DNA from: Deltaproteobacteria bacterium
GTDB lineage: Bacteria; Myxococcota_A; UBA9042; DTJE01
Direction of reading: 5' to 3'
Length of the DNA stretch: 13,313 nt
Assembly: GCA_013151875.1 (NCBI GenBank)
Contig: JAADHL010000260.1
Span: forward strand, 1-13,313
Both the position numbers and the translations under genes were made by a program. This document shows, in pieces, positions 1 to 7,529 of this stretch; within the stretch, counting starts at the first letter, position 1, and each line of letters begins with the position of its first letter. Under the pieces are notes generated by a model that was given only the letters and a program-made list of their open reading frames with translations, was not told where the DNA came from and did no database searches.

Positions 1-2277
1 CACGAGAGTGGGCAAAAGGACCAGACCGCCGGTCATGGACACGCACATCCAAAAGACCAGCAGCAGGCCCATGTCCGCCTGGAAGCGCAGGAAGCTGAAG
101 GTCCAGAAGACCACGCCGAAGACCATGGTTCCGGCTGTCAACAGCACGGCCTTGCCCGCGGTGGACATGGCGGTCACGATTGCTTCGGGCAGGTCCGGCT
201 TTTGTTCGTACTCCTCACGGATGCGGCTGACGATGTACAGGCCGTAATCCACCCCCAGTCCCACGCCCAGGGCGACCACGGGCAGGGCGTTCACGTCCAG
301 GCCGATTCCCCGCAGGCCCATCAGGGCATAGGTCAGGTAGTTGGACAGCAGCAACGGGATCATGAACATGAGCCCCGCGACGAACGAACGGTAGGCAAAG
401 GCGCAGATCAGGAATACGAACGAAAACGCCAGGATGGTCACGCGCGCCTCGCTTATGGCCACGACCTCGTTGACCGCGGCCAGCAGCCCGCCATAGCCCC
501 CAGCAAGCCGGAATTTGGCACCCTCCATGGGGTTTTTCTTTACGTAGTCGCGCAGTTCCCTGACCACCTTCTGCAGGGTCACGCCCTTGTGGTCCTTGAG
601 GTAGATGGACACGTTCGAGTGCATGCTGTTGGGGGTCACGAACCGTGACAGGTCGCCCGGTTCACTGGCCCCGTAGATCATCTCCAGGAAAAAGCCGCTT
701 TCACGCTGGTCCGTGGGAATCAGTTCCCAGCGGGGATCCCCGCCGTGCAAGGCCCTGATGATGGGCGGGATCATGTCCACGATGGACAGGGACCCCCCGA
801 CTTCGGGCAGCGTCTCCATGCGGCGTTGCAGAAAGGCGATTTTTTCGAGCACGTCCGGGGATTTGACCGCGTTCCACTTGTCCCCTTCAACGATCACATT
901 GATGACGTCCGTGTTGTTGAACTTGCGCCCGATGGCCTCGGTGTCCCGGTTGTACTCGGAGTCGGGCCACAGCATGGGCGTGCCTGGGTAGATGTCGCCC
1001 ACCACCAGCTTGCTTGCGTACCAGCCGCCCACGGCCAGCAGCACGCCCGTCAGGATCAGCACGGTCCACCTGTTCGGGCCCATGCACCAGCGGCCCACCG
1101 CGCCCAGCATCGAGGCGATCCACCCCTCGCCGGTTCGGTATTCCTTTTTCGGCGGGGGCAGATAGGACAGCAGCACCGGGTTGAAGATCATGTCCGTGAA
1201 GATGATGCTCAGGACCCAGAAGCTGCCCATGACCGCGAGCTTCTGCATCAGGGGAATCGGGGTCAACCACACCATCAGGATGCCCAGGGCGTCCGTCACG
1301 ATGCCCACGATGCCCGGCTCGAACAGGCCTGAAAAGGTCCTGGTCGCCGCCCCTATGCGGTCCTCATCGACCGTGTATTCCTCCATGTAACGTTCGATGA
1401 GCTGGACCGAGTGGGACAAGGCCCTGGCGCTGATCACGAACGGCACCACCAGGATCAGGGGATCGAAATTGTACCCCAGCAGGCCCAGCAGGCCGATTCC
1501 CCAGATGGCGCTGAGCACGGCAGTGGTCACTGGGATCATCATGCCCCGCAGGTCCCTGAAGTAGGCGAGCAGCAGCAGGATGATGGACGCGATCGTGGCG
1601 ATGAACAGGTAGATGAGCTGCGAGTAGTGGTCCAGGACGAAGCCCACCAGCACGGGCCTGCCGATCATGTGCACCGAGGTGTTGTCGTCCTCGACCTCTC
1701 CGGCTATGGCGTGCAGGCGGCTGTATATCTCCTTCTCGTCGATCTGGTCCTTGAAGAAGCCCGCCACGATCAGGGCCGCCTTGTCGTCGCGTGAAACCAG
1801 TTTGCCGTGCACCCGGGTGATGGTGTGCACCAGCTTGACGAGGCGCGCGATGTCCTCGTCCTTTTTGGGCACGTCGGGCCACATCAGAGGCACGGCGGTG
1901 AAACCGGCCGAGGCGTCCACAGTGATGTTCTTGACCTTGCGCTGCGCCAGGGACAGGACCTGATAATTGTTGATGCCGGGAAGCAGTTCCAGTTCCTTGG
2001 TGATCTTGCGGATTTTTCCGAGAGTGGTGGGGTTGAAGATGGTCCCCTTGTCCACCTCGATGTCCATCACCACCAGATTCGCACCCCCGAAGATGTCCTC
2101 GTAGTCCTTGTAGGTCTGGACGAATTCGTGGTTTTTTGGGAACAGGTCGATCAGGGGGCTTTCCACCACGACCTTGGGGATTTGAGCCCCAAAGAAGGCG
2201 GTGACGGCCAGGGTCCCCACCAGGAAGAACAGGCGATGTTTCAGCACGAATCGGGCGAGGGCGTCTCGAAAGTTCAT
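1..2277 (-). CDS. RND-superfamily exporter, MMPL/COG1033 type (C-terminus cut by window edge)
   Basis: This is an inner-membrane permease of the resistance-nodulation-division superfamily. The family moves hydrophobic or lipid-like molecules outward using the proton gradient; the substrate here is unknown. The frame is open for 759 codons to the left edge with no stop. The layout is the classic duplicated RND form: TM1 (about 15-33), a large periplasmic domain (35-215), a five-helix bundle (about 220-372), TM7 (about 403-420), a second periplasmic domain (420-605) and a second bundle (from about 612). The second bundle has GVGLGVDYGLYIVSR near 665, the MMPL-type motif with an Asp-Tyr pair. 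The equivalent spot in the first bundle (near 283) reads ARALSHSVQLIERY and lacks the Asp. The last visible helix is the one that usually precedes a short tail, so few residues are probably missing. The ATG lies inside the stop of the YCF48-like gene (ATGA overlap), preceded by GGAGGG, which implies translational coupling. Family call is firm; substrate is not. Confidence 0.93.
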   Translation of the reverse strand, partial: MNFRDALARFVLKHRLFFLVGTLAVTAFFGAQIPKVVVESPLIDLFPKNHEFVQTYKDYEDIFGGANLVVMDIEVDKGTIFNPTTLGKIRKITKELELLPGINNYQVLSLAQRKVKNITVDASAGFTAVPLMWPDVPKKDEDIARLVKLVHTITRVHGKLVSRDDKAALIVAGFFKDQIDEKEIYSRLHAIAGEVEDDNTSVHMIGRPVLVGFVLDHYSQLIYLFIATIASIILLLLAYFRDLRGMMIPVTTAVLSAIWGIGLLGLLGYNFDPLILVVPFVISARALSHSVQLIERYMEEYTVDEDRIGAATRTFSGLFEPGIVGIVTDALGILMVWLTPIPLMQKLAVMGSFWVLSIIFTDMIFNPVLLSYLPPPKKEYRTGEGWIASMLGAVGRWCMGPNRWTVLILTGVLLAVGGWYASKLVVGDIYPGTPMLWPDSEYNRDTEAIGRKFNNTDVINVIVEGDKWNAVKSPDVLEKIAFLQRRMETLPEVGGSLSIVDMIPPIIRALHGGDPRWELIPTDQRESGFFLEMIYGASEPGDLSRFVTPNSMHSNVSIYLKDHKGVTLQKVVRELRDYVKKNPMEGAKFRLAGGYGGLLAAVNEVVAISEARVTILAFSFVFLICAFAYRSFVAGLMFMIPLLLSNYLTYALMGLRGIGLDVNALPVVALGVGLGVDYGLYIVSRIREEYEQKPDLPEAIVTAMSTAGKAVLLTAGTMVFGVVFWTFSFLRFQADMGLLLVFWMCVSMTGGLVLLPTLV

Positions 2278-3377
2278 TTCGCCCTCCATGTCTTCCACGT
2301 AGCGCCATTGTCATCGGTCTTGACCAGGACTCCCTGAGCGCCGACCGCGAATCCCCGCCCCGAGGAGTCGATGGTCGCGTCGGCCAGCCACAGAAATGTC
2401 GGCACGATGGCCCTTTTCCAGGGACCCTTTGGCCCGTTGGAGTACAGAATGGTGCCCGCGGCACCGGCCACCAGCAGGTGATCGCCGCCCGTCGCCACCC
2501 TGAAAAGGTGGTCTTTGACCCCGGTCTTTACCGTGACGAAGGTCATTGTCGGAGGTTCGTTTGAAACCTCGGAATCGGGCCGCGTGGACGGGTCGGTTTC
2601 AGTATTCCGAGTCTCATCCGTCCGTTTGTTTTCGACCCGGCCGATCTGTATGTTCCCATACGAACCCACGACCAGCACCGTGCCGTCCTTCAACACCGCC
2701 ACTCCGAAATTGTTGTCGGAGTTCATTTCATCATCCACGCGCCGCCAGGTCGCGCCGCCGTCGTCGGTACGCGCGATCAGCCCGAACTCACCAACGGCAA
2801 AGCCTGTTTCGGCGTCCGCGAATGCGATCCCGTTCAGGGTGGGATCTTCGTCCTCGGGCACCACGTGCATCGATTCCCAGGTTGAGCCGCCGTCCGAGGT
2901 CCTCACCGCGGCGGCAAAGTTGCCCACTGCGAAACAGTGCTTCGCATCAGGGCACGACACGTCGAACAGAGGCTCCTTGGTGCCTACGTCGCTGGGAATC
3001 CAGGTCTTGCCCCCATCCCTGGTGACAAGGGCCTTGCCCCCGCGTCCCACGACCATTCCGTGGTCCTTGTCCGTAAAGTCCACCGCCAGCCAAGCCGTCG
3101 TGCCGCCAGGGCCGCCGGCCTTGAACGAGTCGCCCTTATCGGTCGATTGCAGGACGATGCCCGGAAAACCCACCACCCACACGCGATCTCCGACGGACGC
3201 AACGCCGTAAAGCTTGTCGCGGCCGGTCACGCCGGGCAGACCGTTTTCCGCCCGGGCCGGGAGCGCTATCGCCAGCAACAGAATTGCCGCCGAGGCGGCC
3301 TCAAGAATGCTGTGATGAATTAATGGGCTGTGATGAAGTAATGGATTGTATCGGGGAATGAATGTGTGATGATTCAT
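2274..3377 (-). CDS. Exported YCF48/BNR-like seven-bladed beta-propeller protein
   Basis: This is a secreted propeller protein related to YCF48 (photosystem II assembly factor HCF136 family) and BNR/sialidase-type repeats. In non-photosynthetic bacteria these often sit beside RND exporters, probably as periplasmic scaffolds; no enzyme activity is implied. Seven repeats are visible at about residues 57-86, 95-126, 137-167, 181-211, 223-248, 291-320 and 330-361. Their signature is a hydrophobic strand, then (A/V)VG..G, then a T.DGG.TW turn (clearest at 119-126, 160-167, 204-211 and 354-361). Seven repeats fit one closed propeller. A hydrophilic, proline- and charge-rich linker (about 249-282) separates blades 5 and 6. 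Cys142 and Cys148 could pair. The N-terminus carries a signal peptide (hydrophobic core about 28-40, cleavage near ARA/E) behind an unusually long His-rich lead. The start is the only in-frame ATG; no strong Shine-Dalgarno is seen, so it probably relies on coupling to DUF1329, which ends 3 nt upstream. Confidence 0.88.
   Translation of the reverse strand: MNHHTFIPRYNPLLHHSPLIHHSILEAASAAILLLAIALPARAENGLPGVTGRDKLYGVASVGDRVWVVGFPGIVLQSTDKGDSFKAGGPGGTTAWLAVDFTDKDHGMVVGRGGKALVTRDGGKTWIPSDVGTKEPLFDVSCPDAKHCFAVGNFAAAVRTSDGGSTWESMHVVPEDEDPTLNGIAFADAETGFAVGEFGLIARTDDGGATWRRVDDEMNSDNNFGVAVLKDGTVLVVGSYGNIQIGRVENKRTDETRNTETDPSTRPDSEVSNEPPTMTFVTVKTGVKDHLFRVATGGDHLLVAGAAGTILYSNGPKGPWKRAIVPTFLWLADATIDSSGRGFAVGAQGVLVKTDDNGATWKTWRAK
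3309..3344 (-). repeat. 18-bp tandem duplication in the signal-peptide lead of the propeller gene
   Basis: Two adjacent 18-bp units (3344-3327 and 3326-3309 read on the minus strand) differ at a single base. They are in frame and encode PLLHHS followed by PLIHHS. The surrounding stretch, roughly 3309-3377, is visibly AT-richer than the rest of the window. It extends the N-terminal region ahead of the hydrophobic signal core. Confidence 0.85.
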
Positions 3378-3380
3378 GGA

Positions 3381-4664
3381 TCATTTCGCCATCTTGCGCA
3401 GGTTGGTCAGCGTGAACTTGCCGGGCCGCAAGCCCTGGTCCGCCTTGAAGTTGTACGACGGGAACACGGTGGCGTGCTCGGCCTGGATGTCGATGACCAG
3501 GGAGGTGCCGATCCCAAGCGGGTACTTGTCCATGTTGGGAGAGGCATTGAAGGCGTTTATCAGCACCTTCCACAACTGGCCCTTCTTGTCATAGGCGATC
3601 TTCAGCGGGATATAGAAGGTTTCGGCGTCGAAGTAGATGATCATCTTGCTGTATGGGTAGTCCTTGAACTTGGGCGTGACCTCGACCTCGTACACGGGGC
3701 GCGGTTCCCACTTTGCCTTGAAGTTCCAGTGGGGAAAGTTCTTGAAATCGAACGTCTTGTCGCGGTATTTCTTTCCGGCCCGAATCCCGGAATGCGTAGG
3801 CGCCAGAATGGTCTTTTTGGCCTTGAGTTTCCAGTGCATCCACTCGGGGTAGCCCATGTACCCGCGCACGTCCTCGTACAGCATGTCGGTCGAATTCCAC
3901 GCGTCGCCCCGGGTCCCGAAAGTGGCCTTCATGGTGCGGCGCATGGTGGGGATGTAGATCCAGCCCATCTGGTCCTTGGGTTGCTGGTACCGGTAGTAGA
4001 GCGCCCCGAACCCGGCCTTGTCGTAGGGCTCGATGGCCCAGGTCATCGAGGCGTACATGATGTCCTTCTTTTCGAACATGGGGATGTTGGGCAGGGGCGG
4101 GATGTCCGTGCGGTTCATGGCGCGTATGATGTACAGCCAGCGCCACTCCTCGGACCTCTCGACGCCGCTATGAGCGTCCACCCAGTACACGCCGTAGTGG
4201 AACCCGCCGTCGTCGCCGTTGTAGGCGTAATGGTAGTCGTAGGCCACCTCCAGACCGTTTTGCGGGTTCGGGAACGGCAGTCCCGCTGTGTAGCCCTTGA
4301 TGCCTCTGGTGCGGGCGTCCTTGCCCGTATCCCAGTAGCTTACATCCCGGTGGTATTTGTTCGTGGCCTTGATGTACCCCAGCGACGGGTGGACCGGCCT
4401 GTACTTCGTGGTCCACAGCTTCATCGCGTACTTTTTTATCAGCAGGGCCAGACCGTCCGGGATGTACTTTTTGTACTGAGTCCAGTTGGACTTGTCGATC
4501 TTGACGCCCGTCTTGTAGCCAGGGGGGATCTCGGGCGCGAAGCCGACCAACTTTGTCCAGTTATCCTTGGTAATCACCACGCCCGGTTTCAGTTTGGCGC
4601 CGGCCATGGAGCTGATGGCTATCACCAGGAAGCCCGCCGTGAAGGCAATGGCACTGCGTCTCAT
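3381..4664 (-). CDS. DUF1329 family periplasmic protein
   Basis: This belongs to DUF1329 (often annotated as outer-membrane lipoprotein-sorting-like, with suspected LolA/LolB-type lipid binding). The family is regularly encoded next to a DUF1302 barrel and an RND exporter; its molecular role is not proven. At 427 residues it has typical length. Family marks visible are GLPFPNPQNGLE in the middle, the YRYQQP...GWIYIPTMRR block around 225-243 followed by an aromatic-rich GYMGYPEWMHWK segment, and DAETFYIPL near 347. A signal peptide spans about 1-23 (AGA/K); no lipobox is present. The mature N-terminus is Lys-rich and contains a duplicated motif, (I)xKxNWT...P(E/D), at 31-45 and 56-70. A GTG lies three bases upstream of the chosen ATG; the ATG at 4664 is preferred because GAGG sits 7 nt before it. 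It follows the barrel gene by 93 nt and ends 3 nt before the propeller gene. Confidence 0.93.
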   Translation of the reverse strand: MRRSAIAFTAGFLVIAISSMAGAKLKPGVVITKDNWTKLVGFAPEIPPGYKTGVKIDKSNWTQYKKYIPDGLALLIKKYAMKLWTTKYRPVHPSLGYIKATNKYHRDVSYWDTGKDARTRGIKGYTAGLPFPNPQNGLEVAYDYHYAYNGDDGGFHYGVYWVDAHSGVERSEEWRWLYIIRAMNRTDIPPLPNIPMFEKKDIMYASMTWAIEPYDKAGFGALYYRYQQPKDQMGWIYIPTMRRTMKATFGTRGDAWNSTDMLYEDVRGYMGYPEWMHWKLKAKKTILAPTHSGIRAGKKYRDKTFDFKNFPHWNFKAKWEPRPVYEVEVTPKFKDYPYSKMIIYFDAETFYIPLKIAYDKKGQLWKVLINAFNASPNMDKYPLGIGTSLVIDIQAEHATVFPSYNFKADQGLRPGKFTLTNLRKMAK

Positions 4665-4734
4665 CACGTCACCTCGTAAATGTCTTTTCCGTTCACCGCC
4701 AACCGATGACCGTCAACCATTGGACGTCAAACGG

Positions 4735-4757
4735 CGACGGATATTTCATCCGTGTCG
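4735..4757 (-). other. Imperfect hairpin right after the DUF1302 stop
   Basis: A GGAT/ATCC stem with a 5-nt loop continues into a CGAC/GTCG stem across a 2-nt bulge, directly abutting the TGA of the barrel gene. There is no U-tract, so it is not a standard terminator. It could stabilise or process the mRNA between the barrel and DUF1329 genes. The structure is short and may be fortuitous. The rest of the 93-nt gap holds only the DUF1329 ribosome-binding site. Confidence 0.3.
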
Positions 4758-6455
4758 TCAGAACTGGTACTTGACCGACAGGTTGACCTCGTCACGGTCC
4801 CGGAAGAGTCCCACGCCGCTGTAGGGATTACTGCCGAAGAAACCGCTTACCGCCAGCTTGATCCTCCAGTCCGTACCCAGCCTGAACAATACCTGGCCGC
4901 TGACGAAACCGCCGCTGTTGCCGAATCCCTGACCAGGCGACTGTGTGAACAGCCAGGCCCCGATGATCCTGGGCGAGATCAGTCCATGCACGTAGTTGGT
5001 GAATATGGCCCCGATCAGCTTGAATGAATGCTCCTTGGAAAACGTCGTGTCGTAACCTGGGACGTCGATCATCTTTTCGGCTGGGTCGAAGTCGAATATG
5101 GCGGTGTGCATGAACTGAAAGATGAACCAGATGGACTGCTCCGGGTTCAGCCAGCGGATCAGGGCCGGCTGCTGGATGGTCAGGGCATAGCTCAGCACCT
5201 TCTTTTTCTTGTTGCGAAAGAACTTCAGGCGGTCGCCGTTCGGCTGGACCACGAGGTCCTGCTCCATCAGCGAGAACACCGGGAAGGTCCTGTCGGGCTC
5301 GAACGCTGCCTCCAGTTTGATGTTCGTGCCTAAAGGGTAGGGGATCGTGGTCTCCAGCGAGAACCCGACGATGTGCTGCCTGGGGAACCCGATATAGACA
5401 TCCACGCCCTCGTCGCCCGCGCCGTACTCGGCCCTCGTGTACATGGGAATCGGCGGGCTGAGCTGGTGGGTGTAGTAGTACACCAGAGTGTAGGTCATGA
5501 AGTCCCCGATCTCGCCCTGCCAGCGGAACCCTCCGCGGCTGTTTCGTATCTGGCGTTCAGGGTACAGGAATATCTTGTCGCGGATCTTCCACGGCGCGAT
5601 CGAGTCGTCGCCCTTGGCGATGGACGGCGACGGGACCGGGGGCAGGCCCCACGCGCCCACGAATGTCAGGGGCACGGTCACCGTGTCCTTGGGGTCGTCC
5701 AGCATGGGCATCCAGACCACTTCCAGGCTGCCCCGCATTGCCGGGATGTCGAACAGGGCCTTGACCATCCACAAGGGGACGCGGGTGTCCTCGAAGCTTT
5801 CCAGCGGCCCGAAGTGCCAGGTGGCGTTCACCGGGTTGATCACGTCCAACAGCCTGTACTGTCCGGTTTCGCCCCAGGATATCTGTTGTTTTCCAATGCG
5901 CAGGTGCAGCCAGTCGGTCGGCTCCGCGTCCAGGTAAATCTCGCGGATTGCCGTCTCGGTGTAGTAGTTGTCCCTGACCCAGTCGATGGTCCTGGGGTTG
6001 TTGCCGTAGTACCCGTGGATGGGGACCTGGGCGTCCTTGTCCACGTCCAGCTTCAAAGACCGCACGCCCCTGAAGATGGTGTGGATCGAAATACTGGGCA
6101 ATGGGGCGTAGTCCACCTCCAGTTGCAGGGTGTTCCGCATCATGGACAGCCTGCCCAGCTTGTTGCCGTGATCGATGGGCAACCCGTCGTCATCCACCCT
6201 GGACTTGTCGTCCGAGATGAAGACGCCGGTCTGGTTCATTATGTATCCGTTGAACTGGAACTGAGGATACTCGTCCTCGTCGTCTCCGAAGACGTCGCCG
6301 AACCCCTCTTCCTCGTCAACCGCGCTGTCGTCGGCCTCGCCGCCGTAGAAGTCCACTTCGTCCCCGTCGTCCTCGTCCTGGGCGGCTGCGGGCGAGACCC
6401 AGGCGAACAGGAACAGGATCGTTGTCAGGCCGCATGAAACAATCCAGCGCTTCAC
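4758..6455 (-). CDS. DUF1302 family outer-membrane beta-barrel protein
   Basis: This is a predicted porin-like barrel of the DUF1302 family, the usual partner of DUF1329, likely forming the outer-membrane end of the export route. The diagnostic block LRIGKQQISWGETGQYRLL, followed by D-V-I-N-P-V-N and the LESFEDTRVPLWMVK segment, lies around 187-235. Alternating aromatic strands follow, and the chain ends KYQF with a terminal Phe, as expected for barrel insertion by the BAM machinery. Length is 565 residues, normal for the family. A Sec signal peptide ends at AAA/Q (about residue 25). The mature N-terminus is strikingly acidic: 20 of residues 27-62 are Asp or Glu, with no Lys or Arg. The start chosen is the GTG at 6455, because GAGGAGG lies 5 nt upstream; an in-frame ATG at 6473 would add six residues and contain that Shine-Dalgarno inside the coding region. 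It sits 66 nt after the lipoprotein gene. Confidence 0.92.
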   Translation of the reverse strand: MKRWIVSCGLTTILFLFAWVSPAAAQDEDDGDEVDFYGGEADDSAVDEEEGFGDVFGDDEDEYPQFQFNGYIMNQTGVFISDDKSRVDDDGLPIDHGNKLGRLSMMRNTLQLEVDYAPLPSISIHTIFRGVRSLKLDVDKDAQVPIHGYYGNNPRTIDWVRDNYYTETAIREIYLDAEPTDWLHLRIGKQQISWGETGQYRLLDVINPVNATWHFGPLESFEDTRVPLWMVKALFDIPAMRGSLEVVWMPMLDDPKDTVTVPLTFVGAWGLPPVPSPSIAKGDDSIAPWKIRDKIFLYPERQIRNSRGGFRWQGEIGDFMTYTLVYYYTHQLSPPIPMYTRAEYGAGDEGVDVYIGFPRQHIVGFSLETTIPYPLGTNIKLEAAFEPDRTFPVFSLMEQDLVVQPNGDRLKFFRNKKKKVLSYALTIQQPALIRWLNPEQSIWFIFQFMHTAIFDFDPAEKMIDVPGYDTTFSKEHSFKLIGAIFTNYVHGLISPRIIGAWLFTQSPGQGFGNSGGFVSGQVLFRLGTDWRIKLAVSGFFGSNPYSGVGLFRDRDEVNLSVKYQF

Positions 6456-6478
6456 GTCTACCTCCTCGGTCATCCATC

Positions 6479-6523
6479 AACGGGGCGCGCGCGTTCGCAG
6501 CGGCCCAGACCCTTCAGCCCGTT
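6479..6523 (-). other. Long-range hairpin spanning the lipoprotein-DUF1302 gap
   Basis: AACGGG, overlapping the TAA stop of the lipoprotein gene, can pair with CCCGTT just upstream of the barrel gene's Shine-Dalgarno (one more pair is possible with a bulged C). The loop is GC-rich and about 33 nt. It may modulate relative expression of the first two genes. No poly-U follows. Only a folding calculation would show whether it is stable. Confidence 0.25.
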
Positions 6524-7328
6524 ACTGGCAAGTGGCCGGTGAGGGATTTTCGGCCGGGTACTTGTCCTTGTCCGCGTACACGTTGGTGATGGCGATGCTG
6601 TCCGGGTAGGCAAAGAAATGGGCCTTCCCGATGAAATTATCAGTGCTGGTAGGGTCATCACCGAAATAGGTCGTGAGGGTCACCTTGCCCGCGGGGACGT
6701 TGCCTACCACGAACCGGCCCTCGCCCTTGCCCGCCATGGTATTCGGAACCTCGGTCAGGGGTGCGGGCAGACCAGTAGTTTCGGAGAAATAACGGTACTC
6801 GCCCTCTGGGTTGGCAATTACGTGGCCGCAGGATACGTACTCCTCTTCCCCGGCTTCGTTTACCCAGTAGATGGCTCCGGCGGCGACCGCCTTTGTCTTG
6901 TCCGGCTCGAAACCGGCCAGGCCGGCGGCCATCTGGAAGCCGTTGATACTGAGGGCCCAGAGCTCTTCATCCTGGGCGTTCGAGTCGATATTGAACTGGT
7001 AGGTGTCCTTGAACAGGTCCGCAGTCACCCGGAAACCCAGTAGAATGTCCTTTGGCACCTGCATCGAAATATTGCCCTGGGCATCGGACACGGTTTTGTA
7101 TTCCAGCAGTTCGCCGGTGTCGTTATCGACCGCTGTGACCTCGGCGCCCTCGATCACCGCCTTGGTCAGGTTGTCCTTGACCACGGCCTTGAACGTACCG
7201 AGTTGGACGGTGGTGTCCGTTGTCACTCCATTGTCGGTGCCGCTGCCGCTGTCGCTGCCGCAGGCCGTGGCGAACATCGCGGCCAGGGCCACCAGGACCG
7301 TCACAGTCTTGAAAGTTCTCATGTTCAT
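6522..7328 (-). CDS. Lipoprotein with tandem carboxypeptidase-regulatory/Ig-like domains
   Basis: This is the first gene of the five-gene operon and encodes a 268-residue lipoprotein. The signal peptide ends in an ATA/C lipobox (Cys23). The +2 residue is Gly rather than Asp, which would favour the outer membrane under the E. coli sorting rule. A Ser/Gly/Asp/Thr-rich tether (24-42) follows. The first domain (about 43-115) resembles the carboxypeptidase regulatory-like fold: FKAVVKD, then GAEVTAVDNDTGE, then TVSDAQGNISMQVP. A second beta-sandwich (about 145-252) includes FVVGNVPAGKVTLTTY. Cys167 and Cys267 could form a disulfide closing the C-terminal domain. No catalytic residues are apparent, so a binding or scaffold role is the simplest guess. 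The first ATG lies almost directly after a GGGGG run; the second ATG at 7322 has better spacing (7 nt) and would remove two residues. It is not a recognised standard member of DUF1302/DUF1329 loci. Confidence 0.82.
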   Translation of the reverse strand: MNMRTFKTVTVLVALAAMFATACGSDSGSGTDNGVTTDTTVQLGTFKAVVKDNLTKAVIEGAEVTAVDNDTGELLEYKTVSDAQGNISMQVPKDILLGFRVTADLFKDTYQFNIDSNAQDEELWALSINGFQMAAGLAGFEPDKTKAVAAGAIYWVNEAGEEEYVSCGHVIANPEGEYRYFSETTGLPAPLTEVPNTMAGKGEGRFVVGNVPAGKVTLTTYFGDDPTSTDNFIGKAHFFAYPDSIAITNVYADKDKYPAENPSPATCQ

Positions 7329-7379
7329 ACCCCCAGAGGTTGAAAAAACAATAGCAATGGTTTCATTCGGACTGTCCAG

Positions 7380-7409
7380 AGTCTAGACGAACCCGAATGC
7401 CGTCGTCAA
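7380..7409 (-). promoter_or_regulatory. Candidate sigma70 promoter of the minus-strand five-gene operon
   Basis: Read on the minus strand, a TTGACG -35 (7409-7404; 5 of 6 consensus) is followed after 18 nt by a TAGACT -10 (7385-7380; 4 of 6). Transcription would start near 7373, giving a leader of about 45 nt before the lipoprotein gene. The -10 overlaps a perfect 8-bp palindrome, GTCTAGAC (7381-7388), a possible operator. Confidence 0.5.
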
Positions 7410-7460
7410 GCATCCATCCGAAGCGATGCGTTACGGTTTAAGGGTGAACGTGGGCGTCCG

Positions 7461-7501
7461 AGACAGTGTCTGGATCGCAAGCCGATTTGCCGTGATAAAG
7501 T
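7461..7501 (+). promoter_or_regulatory. Weak extended -10 promoter and small palindrome upstream of the MFS gene
   Basis: TGATAAAGT (7493-7501) matches an extended -10 (TGn plus TAAAGT, 4 of 6). No good -35 lies upstream, so an activator may be needed. A perfect inverted repeat AGACA-G-TGTCT occupies 7461-7471, about where an activator or repressor could bind. Both are short and tentative. The rest of the 201-bp divergent gap shows nothing else clear. Confidence 0.25.
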
Positions 7502-7529
7502 CTAGCGTTTTGAAACTCAGGAGTCGGAA

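Noticed and set aside
3366..4679. 437-codon open frame on the plus strand opposite the DUF1329 gene
   Set aside because: The antisense protein is low-complexity Val/Gly/His-rich without recognisable domains, while the minus strand encodes a clear DUF1329 protein. Such shadows are common in GC-rich DNA.
5373..6437. 354-codon plus-strand frame opposite the DUF1302 gene
   Set aside because: It mirrors codon bias of the real gene and shows no domain, start context or operon logic.
7471..7492. Sigma54-type promoter before the MFS gene (TGG...TTTGC)
   Set aside because: The GG and GC elements are 17 nt apart rather than the required spacing of about 11.
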